Assembly: GCA_902780405.1 (NCBI GenBank)
Contig: CACZFI010000006.1
Span: 62,001-126,000 of the forward strand
Origin: an uncultured Lachnospiraceae bacterium
GTDB taxonomy: Bacteria > Bacillota > Clostridia > Lachnospirales > Lachnospiraceae
DNA length: 64,000 nt
Reading direction: 5' to 3'
Under the pieces are notes generated by a model. It was given only the letters and a program-made list of their open reading frames with translations. It was not told the origin of the DNA and made no database searches. How positions within the stretch are numbered: position 1 is the stretch's first letter; each line of letters begins with the position of its first letter. A program made the translations under genes and the position numbers. Below, in pieces: positions 17,158 through 25,845 of this stretch.

Positions 17158-19797
17158 CTATAAGGTCTGTTTTCTGATCGTTTCGATAATGTTCTGTTTG
17201 TTTATTTTAACAAGTGACAAATGCATTGTAAAGCCGACGATCAACGCCACGGCAAGCACGGAGATCAGCATTGATACAAGCGGCAGTTGAAACGCTACCT
17301 CGAAGTATCCGGAAAAAGCTTTGTTGAGCACGTATGCGATCAGCACACCGATGGGAAGGCCGATGACCAAAGACTTTGCTCCGTACATCAGGCTCTCGAG
17401 CCGTATCATGCGGTTAAACTCCCGTCCGCTCATACCCACGGATTTTAACATGGCAAATTCTCTTGCTCTGAAATTCATATCCGTGGAGATTGTGTTTACC
17501 ACATTGGTCACACCGATCAACGTGATCACTATGATAAAGCCGTAAAGGAAGATGCTGACCGTGATCAGTACACGCTTCATCTGTGATGCCTCTTCTTTCA
17601 GATTGTACATATAAAACTGCAGTCCGTACGTGTTTTCCGTGAGCATCAGGTCCCTGATCTCACTCTCCGCCGACTCCGCATCATCCGTCTTAATATAGGC
17701 GCCGGACTGTTCCGGGAAGCGATACGCGGCAAAATGGCTTGCCGGTACAGCGATCAGACCTCTGTTCCCACCATACAGGGTTTCATAACCGATGGGATGT
17801 ACGTCCGTCACCTTTGCTACCGTAAGATCCATCGGCTTGCGGGCCAAATCGCCGTTCTCCGACACTTCGAGTTCCCCATGGAAGGTATCCCCCTCCGACA
17901 GATTGGTCAGCCGGTACAACTTTATCTTCTCTCCGTATTCCGTGTAATCATCCGCAAGGATCACGGCATTCTCCATATCTTTTTCCTTTACGCCGACCTT
18001 CTTCGCATATTCACGGAAATCCTCATCCGACATTAAAACCACTCCCAAGGAAAACTGTCCTTCGGGATCATCCCAGACTTCCTCGGAACCGTATGCTTCC
18101 GCAGACAGATAGAAATCCGTGTACTGATAGGTGTAGAGTCTGTCCACGTGGGGAAGCTCGCTTACGGTCTTCCAGACAGCGGCTGTATTTTCCACTCCGT
18201 CCTCTACCACTTCGGGATTCAACATTACATTGACCATGATGTCATAATCAACCGCGGTGTACTGCGTACGAACCACTGCCTTTCCGAGTCCGATAAATGC
18301 AGAGAGTCCCACAAAGGATGCAACGCCGATCACCAGGGATACCACCGTCGTGCGATACTTGCGGCGGCTGCGCTTTAAGTTCTTGCTCGCAATGACACCG
18401 CCCATGCCGAATAACCTGTGCACAAGCCTGCCCGTCTTCAGTTTTTTGCTTTTAAGCTTCGTATTGTACTCCCGGTTTCCCCTGATTGCCTCAATCGGCG
18501 GGATCTTCGCTGCTGCCCTTGCCGGGATCATGCAGGAAAAATAAATAGTGATCGCAGTCATAAGTGCTGTCAAAAGTGCTACCCACCAGGGAAATGCAAA
18601 TACCATATGCAATGACAGAAGATCGCTCATCAGGTAATTCACAATCGCTACCAAAGCAAGCATCACCAGGATCCCGAGCAAAATTCCGCTCACGGTACCG
18701 ATGATTCCGATCAGTGCACCCTCAGCGTATACTGTCTTTTTGATCTGTTTTTTCGTGGCACCGATGGAAGCAAGCATTCCGTACTGCCCCTCCTTTTCTG
18801 CCACCGAAATTCGAAAACTGTTGGTGATCACGAAAACACTCATGGTTACGATCACAACAATGATCACAAGCACGATCCTACGGAGTGTGCGGCTCATGGT
18901 ATCATCGATACCCCCGCAGTAACGGGCCAGATCTGTTTTGCTGTAAGCCACGCCTTCACTGACGTCCTCATAGGCAGTTTGAATCTGATTGCAGTACTCA
19001 TCCGCATGCTTTACATCATCAAATCTCACATAGACAGAGACAAGTTCTTCACTGTCTGCGAGCACTTTGTCATCCCTCCATACAATGCAGGGAAGAGACA
19101 CATTGTCGTAGTTCCTCGCATAGGAACACATCTCGGTCATAATACCCGTCACCTTGTATTCCCTAGTTTCATATATCTCAAATGTTTCAGTCGGCGGATT
19201 ATCTTTACATTTTTCGTAGAGTTTGGGATCTCTCTCCTCAAGCATCGACATCAGGCCCGCCACATTGTACTTGGTTACGACAGGAAACCAATACTCGATT
19301 TCCATACCGTTCCACATACGTTTTCCCACAGGAAGACGCATCGTGTCACCGACCGCAAGATGACTGTTGCACATGGTGTTGATCTGTTCGGGAATGACGA
19401 TCTCTCCCTCTTTTTCCGGAAGCCTTCCCTCTGTAAGCTGCACCGCCAGCATGTCATGTGCCGCAGTATCAAAGCTGACAAGGTTGACAAACGGCAGGGA
19501 TTCTTTATCGCTTGCCTCATTTAACGCGATCTCGTTTGCACTCGTAATACAGTAATCCTTAACGTGCACGTTCTCTGTGATCAGAGAAAGCTTATCCGCG
19601 GGGACATCGCAAAACTGCGCATGAAAGTTCCCGACGTTCCTGATCTCGTTTTCCCTGATGCTTTTCATAAAAGAAGTCGCCATGCCGGCAACCGTACAGA
19701 TCAGTGCCGCGGAAAGCATCACGCCGATGATGGTTACCACGGTGCGCTTTTTGTTTCGCGCCATATTCTTTTTCGTAAATGTCTTTAAAAAGTCCAT
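17158..19797 (-). CDS. FtsX-type ABC transporter permease
   Basis: 879 residues with two FtsX-like membrane blocks. One N-terminal helix (about 18-40) is followed by an outer region, then a triplet of helices (about 305-440) with IRGNRE after it. A second outer region of about 250 residues follows, then the last helix block (about 745-870) with REFAMLKSVGMSGREFNRM. This is the MacB/LolE-like mechanotransducing type used for export of lipoproteins, peptides or drugs from the membrane. It lies 23 bases after the ATPase gene. Confidence 0.9.
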   Translation of the reverse strand: MDFLKTFTKKNMARNKKRTVVTIIGVMLSAALICTVAGMATSFMKSIRENEIRNVGNFHAQFCDVPADKLSLITENVHVKDYCITSANEIALNEASDKESLPFVNLVSFDTAAHDMLAVQLTEGRLPEKEGEIVIPEQINTMCNSHLAVGDTMRLPVGKRMWNGMEIEYWFPVVTKYNVAGLMSMLEERDPKLYEKCKDNPPTETFEIYETREYKVTGIMTEMCSYARNYDNVSLPCIVWRDDKVLADSEELVSVYVRFDDVKHADEYCNQIQTAYEDVSEGVAYSKTDLARYCGGIDDTMSRTLRRIVLVIIVVIVTMSVFVITNSFRISVAEKEGQYGMLASIGATKKQIKKTVYAEGALIGIIGTVSGILLGILVMLALVAIVNYLMSDLLSLHMVFAFPWWVALLTALMTAITIYFSCMIPARAAAKIPPIEAIRGNREYNTKLKSKKLKTGRLVHRLFGMGGVIASKNLKRSRRKYRTTVVSLVIGVASFVGLSAFIGLGKAVVRTQYTAVDYDIMVNVMLNPEVVEDGVENTAAVWKTVSELPHVDRLYTYQYTDFYLSAEAYGSEEVWDDPEGQFSLGVVLMSDEDFREYAKKVGVKEKDMENAVILADDYTEYGEKIKLYRLTNLSEGDTFHGELEVSENGDLARKPMDLTVAKVTDVHPIGYETLYGGNRGLIAVPASHFAAYRFPEQSGAYIKTDDAESAESEIRDLMLTENTYGLQFYMYNLKEEASQMKRVLITVSIFLYGFIIVITLIGVTNVVNTISTDMNFRAREFAMLKSVGMSGREFNRMIRLESLMYGAKSLVIGLPIGVLIAYVLNKAFSGYFEVAFQLPLVSMLISVLAVALIVGFTMHLSLVKINKQNIIETIRKQTL

Positions 19798-19820
19798 TGT
19801 TACCTCACCGTTTCCCTCTC

Positions 19821-20498
19821 CTAGTTTCTCTCATCCTTCACGATCCTGCCGTCTGAGATCGTGATCACACGATCTGCCTGCTTTGCGATCTCAAGATCAT
19901 GGGTGATGACGATCACCGTCTGCTTGTTCTGCTTGTTGGCTACCCTGAGGAGTTCCACGATTTCCTCCGTCGACTTCTGATCCAGATTTCCCGTAAGTTC
20001 ATCCGCCAGGATGATGGCCGGGTCGTTGATCAACGCTCTGCCGATAGCCACGCGCTGCTGCTGACCTCCGGACATCTGATTGGGAAGATGATCCTCCCTT
20101 CCCGTAAGTCCCATCTGCGATATGATGCGCTCCACTTTTTCCGGATCCGGCGTCTGTCCGTCCAGATCCATCGGAAGGGTTATGTTTTCTTTTGCCGTAA
20201 GAACCGGCAGCAGATTGTAGAACTGGTAGATGAGCCCAACCTGCCTCCTGCGGAAGATTGCCAGGCTTTCATCATTCAGCCCGTAGATATCTTCTCCGTC
20301 GATCAGCACCTTGCCGGATGTTGGCCGGTCAACACCGCCGAGCAAATGCAGCAGTGTGGATTTTCCGCTTCCGCTGGCACCGATGATCGCGAGGAATTCT
20401 CCCTTTTCCACCGAAAAGGATACATCGTCTACCGCGTGTACCTCCTTCTCTCCCTCTCCGTATATCTTGCTCAGATGTTCAACTCTTAAGATTTCCAT
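19821..20498 (-). CDS. ABC transporter ATP-binding protein (MacB/LolD type)
   Basis: 225 residues. Walker A GASGSGKST, the MSGGQQQRVA signature, Walker B IILADELTGNLD and the switch His in VITHD are all present. The start is set at 20498 (MEILRVEHLSKIYGEG) with AGGAGA 7 bases upstream; the open frame further upstream, to 20579, has no family match. First gene of the transporter/two-component operon. Confidence 0.93.
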   Translation of the reverse strand: MEILRVEHLSKIYGEGEKEVHAVDDVSFSVEKGEFLAIIGASGSGKSTLLHLLGGVDRPTSGKVLIDGEDIYGLNDESLAIFRRRQVGLIYQFYNLLPVLTAKENITLPMDLDGQTPDPEKVERIISQMGLTGREDHLPNQMSGGQQQRVAIGRALINDPAIILADELTGNLDQKSTEEIVELLRVANKQNKQTVIVITHDLEIAKQADRVITISDGRIVKDERN

Positions 20499-20573
20499 GA
20501 TCATTTCTCCTTTTTCATTCTCCTGTGCGGGGGCGTTTGTTCCCGACTCTGACGTAACTCTATCATTCCAATG

Positions 20574-20589
20574 TGACAATAAAATGACA
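20574..20589. promoter_or_regulatory. Possible response-regulator operator (direct repeat)
   Basis: TGACA at 20574-20578 and again at 20585-20589, an 11-bp period, about one helix turn, typical of OmpR-type regulator sites. It lies between the divergent ATPase and PAP2 genes. Autoregulation by the regulator at 16.5-17.1 kb is inferred. Confidence 0.4.
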
Positions 20590-20616
20590 GATCAAAAAAA
20601 GTCCCGTCAGTTTGAA

Positions 20617-20645
20617 TTGACGAAACCCGTTTCATTCAATATAAT
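20617..20645 (+). promoter_or_regulatory. Promoter of the PAP2 gene
   Basis: TTGACG (20617-20622), 17-bp spacer, TATAAT (20640-20645); ribosome site GGAGG follows before the ATG at 20679. Confidence 0.75.
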
Positions 20646-20678
20646 GTTAATGTTTACGTCTTACGGAGGTATGCCTGC

Positions 20679-21317
20679 ATGAAAACATGGTGGAAAAAAT
20701 ACAATCACGCGCTGTTGTTTTGTTACGCTTTGTTTTATATGCCCTGCTTTGTGTGGCTCGAGCATCATGTGACCACCGACTATTTCGTGATCCATTCTCC
20801 CATCGATGATATGATTCCCTTCTGTGAATACTTTATTATACCTTACTATCTGTGGTTTCTTTTTGTACCCGCAGTCTTTATCTATGAATTCTTCTACTCC
20901 AAGAGTGAGTTCATCCGTATGTGCATCTTTATGTTTGCAGGCATGACGACCTTCCTGATCGTATGTGCACTCTGGCCCAACGGTCTTCATCTCCGCGAGC
21001 AGATCACCCTGCGGGATAATTTTTGCTGTTCCCTGGTGGAGCGTCTGCACGAAGCAGATACCTGCACCAATGTTTTTCCGTCCCTGCATGTATTTAATAC
21101 TTTGGGATGTCTGATCGCACTCTTTCATACCAAGGGACCTGCACGAAAAAAACGGCTGCTGATTCCCGCAACCGTTCTTTCCGTCTTTATTCTGATGTCC
21201 ACCCTGTTCTTAAAGCAGCACTCCGTCATCGACCTTACGGGCGGTGTGGTGATGGCAGCCGTCCTCTATGTGGCTGTCTATCTGCTTCCTGCACGGTTAT
21301 CCAAAAAATCTAATTGA
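20679..21317 (+). CDS. PAP2-superfamily membrane phosphatase
   Basis: 212 residues with five to six transmembrane helices. The PAP2 motifs are seen as NVFPSLHV (about 135-142) and KQHSVIDLTGG (about 180-190), with the two catalytic histidines. The family removes phosphate from phosphatidic acid or undecaprenyl pyrophosphate, or transfers phospho-headgroups (inositol-phosphoceramide-synthase-like). The substrate cannot be told. The last 8 bases overlap the convergent glycosyltransferase gene. Confidence 0.8.
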   Translation: MKTWWKKYNHALLFCYALFYMPCFVWLEHHVTTDYFVIHSPIDDMIPFCEYFIIPYYLWFLFVPAVFIYEFFYSKSEFIRMCIFMFAGMTTFLIVCALWPNGLHLREQITLRDNFCCSLVERLHEADTCTNVFPSLHVFNTLGCLIALFHTKGPARKKRLLIPATVLSVFILMSTLFLKQHSVIDLTGGVVMAAVLYVAVYLLPARLSKKSN

Positions 21318-22329
21318 ATCCGAACAGTTTCTGGGTGATTCTGTAAGAGAGTCTGGATACGGCACGACCCGGTGCACCCGGGAAGTTCATAAAGACGCCG
21401 AGCAGACTTCTCCGCAATTCTTTGTATAAGCTCTTATCTTTTTCCTTCAGATACTTCCAGAGATCACGCTTCTTCTCCAAAAGCTCCTTGGTCTTTCCGA
21501 CCAGACACAGAGACGAAGATACACACATCATCATATCCACGTACTTTCTGAGGAACTTGTAGAGTTCCGGATTCTCCGGCTTATTCTCACTGAAGTAATC
21601 GATCAGATACTTGTTGATAAAGATCTGCTGATCGATGCGCTTGATCATGGTCTTTTCGTTGACCGACTGACCTTCGCGACCGATGTAATAGTGATACAGG
21701 TCTACATTGAGGAACATAAAGGTCTTCACCTGAAGCATGGGCTGGAAAACGTAAATGTTATCCACATAGAAGGTATGCTTCGGAAGTTCAAGTCCCATCT
21801 CCTGCAGCATGGCAGTCCGATAGATCACCGAATGCATCATAACAAACTGGCGGCGCTTAAAGCGAAGCTTCACCGTATCCCAGGAGAGGATCTCTTCCTC
21901 GGGAAGCGCATCCGTATAACGCATCACGCGCTTGTAGCGTCTGCCCACCTTATCGTAGATATAGTTGGTAAGAAGCATATCGAGCTCGGTGCCTGCGTCA
22001 CGTACCTCACGCAGCTTGTCGAGCACCTTCGGAAAAGCCTTCTTATCAAGCCAGTCATCGCTGTCACACACCTTAAAGAAGGTTCCTGTTGCAGCCTTGA
22101 TGCCGCTGGTCACCGCATCACCGTGTCCGCCGTTCTCTTTGTGAATGGCCTTCACGATGTTCGGGTATCTCTTGGCATAATCGTCTGCGATCTTCGCGGT
22201 ATCATCGGTGGAGCCGTCATCAACTACGATGATCTCCACCTCATCTCCGCCGAGAAGCGCATGCTCGATGCACTTTTTCATGTATGCCTGTGAATTATAA
22301 CAGGGTATGGTAATCGTCAGAAGTTTCAT
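21310..22329 (-). CDS. Family 2 glycosyltransferase
   Basis: 339 residues. LTITIPCYNSQAYMKKCIE, VVDDGSTDDTA and CDSDDWLD (DXD-type site) mark a GT2 enzyme. The C-terminal half contains helices rich in Lys and Leu. The ATG follows the ilvE stop with one base between (TAA-G-ATG), so it is translationally coupled to ilvE, an odd pairing. It resembles enzymes that add sugars to teichoic acids or capsule; the acceptor is unknown. Confidence 0.85.
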   Translation of the reverse strand: MKLLTITIPCYNSQAYMKKCIEHALLGGDEVEIIVVDDGSTDDTAKIADDYAKRYPNIVKAIHKENGGHGDAVTSGIKAATGTFFKVCDSDDWLDKKAFPKVLDKLREVRDAGTELDMLLTNYIYDKVGRRYKRVMRYTDALPEEEILSWDTVKLRFKRRQFVMMHSVIYRTAMLQEMGLELPKHTFYVDNIYVFQPMLQVKTFMFLNVDLYHYYIGREGQSVNEKTMIKRIDQQIFINKYLIDYFSENKPENPELYKFLRKYVDMMMCVSSSLCLVGKTKELLEKKRDLWKYLKEKDKSLYKELRRSLLGVFMNFPGAPGRAVSRLSYRITQKLFGFN

Positions 22330-22330
22330 C

Positions 22331-23353
22331 TTATGCAATCACCTTGATCCATCCTTCGGGAGCTTCGATTCTGCCCATCTGGATGCCTGTAAGCGTATCA
22401 TACAGTTTCTTCGTGTAAGGACCCATCTCCTCCATACCGCTTGCGAAGCAGATCTCCTTGCCGTGATCTACGATCTTGCCTACGGGAGAGATTACGGCTG
22501 CGGTTCCGCACAGTCCACACTCTGCGAAATCCTTAACCTCATCAAAGAATACTTCTCTGTGCTCAACCTTCATGCCGAGGTACTTCTCTGCTACCACCAT
22601 GATGGAACGACGGGTGATGGAAGGAAGAATACTTCCGGACTTCGGTGTTACAAGGGTACCATCCTTTGTGATGAAGATAAAGTTGGCACCGCCTGTCTCC
22701 TCAACCTTGGTTCTGGTTGCGGGATCCAAGTACATATTCTCTGCATAACCCTGCTCATGTGCTTCCATGATGGGATGCAGGCTCATAGCGTAGTTAAGTC
22801 CTGCCTTGATGTGACCGGTACCGTGAGGTGCCGCACGATCGAAGTCAGACACACGGATGGTGATCGGCTTTGCGCCGCCCTTGAAGTAAGGGCCTACCGG
22901 TGTACAGAATACTCTGAACTGATAATCCTCAGCCGGCTTAACGCCGATAACGGGATTGATACCAAACATATAAGGGCGGATATAAAGTGTCGCACCTGAA
23001 CCGTAAGGCGGCACATAATCAAGGTTTCCCTTGACTGTCTGAACGATTGCATCTACCCACTTGTCCTCGGGATATACGGGCATCACAAGACGCTCGCAGG
23101 TATCCTTCATACGTGCGGCATTTAAGTCGGGGCGGAAAGTTACGACGTGGCCGTCCTCCGTTCTGTATGCCTTAAGACCTTCAAAACAGGTCTGCGCATA
23201 CTGAAGCACGCAGGCGCACTCGCTCATGGTGATCATGGGATCATCCACCAGCTTGCCTTCATCCCACGCTCCGTTCTTGTAGTTTGCAACGAATCTTTTG
23301 TCCGTCTCGATATAACCGAAACCGAGATTGGACCAATCGATATCCTTACCCAT
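22331..23353 (-). CDS. ilvE: Branched-chain amino acid aminotransferase
   Basis: 340 residues of fold-type IV PLP enzyme. It interconverts Leu, Ile and Val with their 2-oxo acids. Motifs include FEGLKAYRTEDG, GLNYAMSLHPIMEAHEQGY (which holds the PLP lysine context of this branch), EETGGANFIFI and GTAAVISPVG. It has its own promoter inside the end of ridA. Confidence 0.93.
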   Translation of the reverse strand: MGKDIDWSNLGFGYIETDKRFVANYKNGAWDEGKLVDDPMITMSECACVLQYAQTCFEGLKAYRTEDGHVVTFRPDLNAARMKDTCERLVMPVYPEDKWVDAIVQTVKGNLDYVPPYGSGATLYIRPYMFGINPVIGVKPAEDYQFRVFCTPVGPYFKGGAKPITIRVSDFDRAAPHGTGHIKAGLNYAMSLHPIMEAHEQGYAENMYLDPATRTKVEETGGANFIFITKDGTLVTPKSGSILPSITRRSIMVVAEKYLGMKVEHREVFFDEVKDFAECGLCGTAAVISPVGKIVDHGKEICFASGMEEMGPYTKKLYDTLTGIQMGRIEAPEGWIKVIA

Positions 23354-23386
23354 AAAAGCACTTCCTTTCAGATTAATATCTTACAC

Positions 23387-23415
23387 ATTATACTCCAATT
23401 ATTTTTTAATCGCAA
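23387..23415 (-). promoter_or_regulatory. Promoter of ilvE
   Basis: Minus strand TTGCGA (23410-23415), 17-bp spacer, TATAAT (23387-23392). The -35 lies in the last codons of ridA. Confidence 0.7.
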
Positions 23416-23785
23416 TACATTCGATCTCGATCAGAACATCCTTCGGAAGACGCGCAACTTCCACGCAGCTTCTGGCTGGACAGTCCGTTGTAAAGAAGGT
23501 CGAGTACACTTCGTTTACGGCTGCAAAATCATTCATATCCTTGATGAATACCGTCGTCTTGATCACATGATCCGCATCGGAACCGGCCTCGGTAAGGAGT
23601 GCCACAAGATTGCCGATGGCCTGGCGTGCCTGTTCCTTGATATCTCCCGTGCAAAGCTCTCCCGTCTCGGGAATAATGGGGATCATACCGGAAGTATAGA
23701 TCATATCTCCCACGACCACTGCCTGGGAGTAGGGTCCGATTGCCGCCGGTGCCTTGGGTGTCTGAATAATGGTTTTGCTGCTCAT
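23399..23785 (-). CDS. ridA: RidA family reactive enamine deaminase
   Basis: 128 residues, full length. RidA hydrolyses reactive enamines and imines released by PLP enzymes such as threonine dehydratase. [25 protein letters not shown] and the C-terminal [23 protein letters not shown] (with the carboxylate-binding Arg) are the family marks. It lies between cvfB and ilvE, and the latter fits the branched-chain amino-acid link of RidA. Confidence 0.95.
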   Translation of the reverse strand: MSSKTIIQTPKAPAAIGPYSQAVVVGDMIYTSGMIPIIPETGELCTGDIKEQARQAIGNLVALLTEAGSDADHVIKTTVFIKDMNDFAAVNEVYSTFFTTDCPARSCVEVARLPKDVLIEIECIAIKK

Positions 23786-23787
23786 GG

Positions 23788-24636
23788 TTATTCCTCCTTC
23801 TCGCTGAGCCGAATCTCATCTTCCGTGATGATGATTCTCTTTTCCTTGTAGAGTCGTCCAACCGCACGTTTAAATGCGTTCTTGGACAAACCGAATTCTC
23901 TTCTTATGGTTTCGGCATCCGCCTTATCCGTGAAAGGCAGCACACCGCGATAGCTTTTGATGATATCGTAGACCATCTCCGCATCCTCGTCCATCTGCTT
24001 ATAAGCAGCATCCCGAAGCGACAGATCCGCCTTTCCGTCCTCTCTTACTTTAACGATCCGTCCGGTCACCACATCGCCGACCATCACTCTTTTGAAGAGT
24101 TCCGATTTGTGGATGAGTCCGCTCATCTTATCGTCAATGGCCACAAAAGCGCCCATGTCCGATTTGAAATCGTAGACCGTTCCCGTAAATGTATCGCCGT
24201 CCTTGTAACCGCTCACCGGTTCCAGGTGACCGTAAATCCGCATGGAGACGCAAAGCCTGCCGGATTTATCCGCATACATACGGACGAGATACTCACGTCC
24301 TTCCTCGACCTTCGCCGTCTGCTCCTTAAATGGAAGCAGAATGTCCTTCTCGAGGCCCCAATCCATAAAGGCACCGATCTTCGTGACATTTTTCACCCGA
24401 AGCTTCGCAAGACGTCCCATCTCGATCTTCGGTGTCGTGGTCGTGGCGATCAGCCTGTCTTCCGAATCCCTGTAAATAAAAACAGTCATCCGATCGCCCG
24501 CAACCACGCCTTCCGGCACCTGCTTCCGCGGGAGCAGAACGGTATCCGCCGTCTTGGCGTCCTCTTCCCCGAGATAGATACCAAAATCCTTCGATCTGAT
24601 GACTTTAAGTTCATTCCATGTTCCGATATTGATCAT
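23788..24636 (-). CDS. cvfB: CvfB-type S1 RNA-binding protein
   Basis: 282 residues. Tandem S1-type OB domains (about 1-65, 70-130 with [16 protein letters not shown], and 140-215 with [20 protein letters not shown]) are followed by a winged-helix end ([21 protein letters not shown]). This is the CvfB layout, an RNA-binding regulator linked to virulence in Staphylococcus. It sits in a three-gene unit: hypothetical gene, cvfB, ridA, with spacings of 12 and 2 bases. Confidence 0.9.
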   Translation of the reverse strand: MINIGTWNELKVIRSKDFGIYLGEEDAKTADTVLLPRKQVPEGVVAGDRMTVFIYRDSEDRLIATTTTPKIEMGRLAKLRVKNVTKIGAFMDWGLEKDILLPFKEQTAKVEEGREYLVRMYADKSGRLCVSMRIYGHLEPVSGYKDGDTFTGTVYDFKSDMGAFVAIDDKMSGLIHKSELFKRVMVGDVVTGRIVKVREDGKADLSLRDAAYKQMDEDAEMVYDIIKSYRGVLPFTDKADAETIRREFGLSKNAFKRAVGRLYKEKRIIITEDEIRLSEKEE

Positions 24637-24648
24637 AGTTATTCCGTC

Positions 24649-24984
24649 CTATACTGCTTTCAAAACCTTTGTTTTGATGAAATCGCGCTCTTTGTCATCC
24701 GCCTTGCCGTAGCCAAGCTCGGTCAGGTGGTCCTCCGAATTGGTGAGCGAGAATACCGACATTCCCTTCTCGTTCAGGCTGTCCGCAAATCCGTTGTAAA
24801 CATCTACAATTGCGAAAACATCCTTGCTTCTGCGATCCGGATTCTTGATGACATTCCTGATGCACCACTCTTCGCAGGCATCTCCCTTGGAGGGAAGCTC
24901 TTTTTCATCCGCATTCACTTTTTTCACGTATACGCTGTCCGTGTCACAAATCGCCCACGGAACCACATAGATGATACTGCTCAT
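24649..24984 (-). CDS. Hypothetical protein, 111 residues
   Basis: Not recognised. Small, soluble, mixed charge, with three Cys (residues 13, 37 and 41), two of them in ACEEWC. No signal peptide or membrane segment. A good ribosome site GAGGAAG precedes the ATG, and a TTGACA/TATGAT promoter lies 37 bases upstream, so it is a real first gene of the cvfB-ridA unit. Confidence 0.7.
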   Translation of the reverse strand: MSSIIYVVPWAICDTDSVYVKKVNADEKELPSKGDACEEWCIRNVIKNPDRRSKDVFAIVDVYNGFADSLNEKGMSVFSLTNSEDHLTELGYGKADDKERDFIKTKVLKAV

Positions 24985-25020
24985 GATCTTCCTCTTTTTA
25001 AGCCGTTATAAACATGTGCA

Positions 25021-25049
25021 ATCATATAGCATTTTACGTGCTTTGTCAA
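25021..25049 (-). promoter_or_regulatory. Promoter of the hypothetical-cvfB-ridA unit
   Basis: Minus strand TTGACA (25044-25049), 17-bp spacer, TATGAT (25021-25026). Confidence 0.75.
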
Positions 25050-25074
25050 ACATGAATATTTTTTAAAAAAACAC

Positions 25075-25103
25075 TTGCTTTTTTTTCGCAGCTCCTATAT
25101 AAT
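25075..25103 (+). promoter_or_regulatory. Promoter of tRNA-Gln
   Basis: TTGCTT (25075-25080), 17-bp spacer, TATAAT (25098-25103), 12 bases before the mature tRNA. Confidence 0.8.
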
Positions 25104-25115
25104 AGCGTCTGTTGA

Positions 25116-25187
25116 TGGGCTATCGCCAAATGGTAAGGCACTGGACTCTGACTCCAGCATTTCTAGGTTCGAATCCTAGTAGCCCAG
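25116..25187 (+). tRNA. tRNA-Gln (anticodon CTG)
   Basis: 72 nt. Acceptor stem TGGGCTA/TAGCCCA, D arm, anticodon stem CTGGA/TCCAG with loop CTCTGAC (anticodon CTG), T arm TAGG-TTCGAAT-CCTA. CCA is not encoded. An intrinsic terminator follows directly. Confidence 0.93.
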
Positions 25188-25194
25188 CGTAAGG

Positions 25195-25223
25195 CTCAGG
25201 AGCGTTTGCTCCTGAGTTTTTTT
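25195..25223 (+). terminator. Intrinsic terminator of tRNA-Gln
   Basis: Perfect 9-bp stem CTCAGGAGC/GCTCCTGAG with loop GTTT and seven T residues. Confidence 0.9.
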
Positions 25224-25263
25224 GTACTTACATTTACTGTATGAATGCTGCATATACTTTGTT

Positions 25264-25598
25264 GGCGTCGCTCCCGGGACGATCACCGCGCACAAACCAT
25301 TTTGTGCGCTATAGATCATCCCTCGCGCTCCGGCCAAGGCTATCGTCTGTAATGATGTCATGCACCGACGCGTATGTGACCGCATTGCCAGGACAACGTG
25401 GAGCCGCCGGCGCTTAGCGAGGTTTCTCACGAGCTTAGCGTCCGCTGCGTGCGGAACTTAGCGCGAGCGTGTCCAGGCAAGGCGGTCTGCATACGCACGG
25501 TGCCGCAAACGAATGCATTGCCGGGGCAGCGTGGTGCCGCAAACGAATGCATTGCCGGGACAACGCGGAGCTGCAAACGAATGCATTGGCGGGACAAA
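25264..25598 (+). repeat. Dispersed modular repeat, copy B, with a 34-bp tandem tail
   Basis: The region between the convergent tRNA units holds no credible gene. Module 1 starts at 25264 and includes the GCGCACAA/TTGTGCGC hairpin. The core (25382-25483, 102 bp) lacks the 77-bp insertion; its ends GCATTGCCAGGACA and TGTCCAGGCAAGGC are inverted repeats of each other with two mismatches. Three tandem copies of a 34-bp unit follow (starts 25500, 25534, 25568). Each contains GCAAACGAATGCATTG followed by a piece like the core left end, as if that end had been duplicated. Confidence 0.85.
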
Positions 25599-25630
25599 AA
25601 AAGAGCAGGTGCACTGCGTGCATCTGCTCT
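25595..25630 (-). terminator. Intrinsic terminator of the tRNA-Arg/tRNA-Pro unit
   Basis: Minus strand stem AGAGCAGATGCAC / GTGCACCTGCTCT with a 3-nt loop and a run of seven T residues, directly past tRNA-Pro. Confidence 0.85.
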
Positions 25631-25634
25631 TTCA

Positions 25635-25709
25635 TCGGAATGACAGGATTCGAACCTGCGACCTCCACATCCCTAATGTGGCGCTCTAGCCAAACTGAGC
25701 CACATCCCG
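25635..25709 (-). tRNA. tRNA-Pro (anticodon AGG)
   Basis: 75 nt. Acceptor stem CGGGATG/CATTCCG with one G-T pair, anticodon stem CCACA/TGTGG with loop TTAGGGA, giving anticodon AGG at 25672-25674, T arm CAGG-TTCGAAT-CCTG. No encoded CCA. An A at position 34 is less usual than TGG or GGG for bacterial proline tRNA. Second in a two-tRNA transcript. Confidence 0.9.
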
Positions 25710-25714
25710 ATAAG

Positions 25715-25730
25715 GTATACAATTGTATAC
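25715..25730. repeat. Perfect 16-bp palindrome between tRNA-Arg and tRNA-Pro
   Basis: GTATACAATTGTATAC lies in the 23-base spacer between the two tRNA genes. In the transcript it could form a weak hairpin marking the processing site, or act as a -10-like region for tRNA-Pro. Confidence 0.6.
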
Positions 25731-25732
25731 AG

Positions 25733-25806
25733 CGCGGCGGAGAGGATTCGAACCCCCGACACCTTGGTCCGTAGCCAAGTGCTCTATCCAGCTGAGCTAC
25801 CACCGC
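25733..25806 (-). tRNA. tRNA-Arg (anticodon ACG)
   Basis: 74 nt. Acceptor stem GCGGTGG/CCGCCGC, D arm GCTC-AGCTGGAT-AGAGC, anticodon stem CTTGG/CCAAG with loop CTACGGA (anticodon ACG, read as inosine after TadA editing), T arm GGGGG-TTCGAAT-CCTCT. No encoded CCA. First of the two-tRNA unit. Confidence 0.93.
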
Positions 25807-25812
25807 ATCCAT

Positions 25813-25834
25813 CGCGGCAAGCATTTGCTTACCG
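25813..25834 (-). promoter_or_regulatory. Leader hairpin ahead of tRNA-Arg
   Basis: Minus strand GCGGTAAGC-AAAT-GCTTGCCGC, a 9-bp stem with one G-T pair in the 5' leader of the tRNA transcript. It is probably a processing or stability element. Confidence 0.5.
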
Positions 25835-25845
25835 CAACGAATGAC

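Noticed and set aside
15211..20498. Bce-type antimicrobial-peptide resistance module
   Set aside because: The kinase has an outside sensor loop of about 85 residues and the regulator-kinase order differs. The general ABC/two-component label is safer.
21331..22293. Long antisense frames opposite glycosyltransferase, ilvE and the 1493-residue gene
   Set aside because: They lack ribosome sites and family motifs and arise from codon bias on the coding strand.
25500..25601. Three evenly spaced direct repeats as a CRISPR array
   Set aside because: The 34-bp units are back to back with no unique spacers, and no cas gene is in the window.
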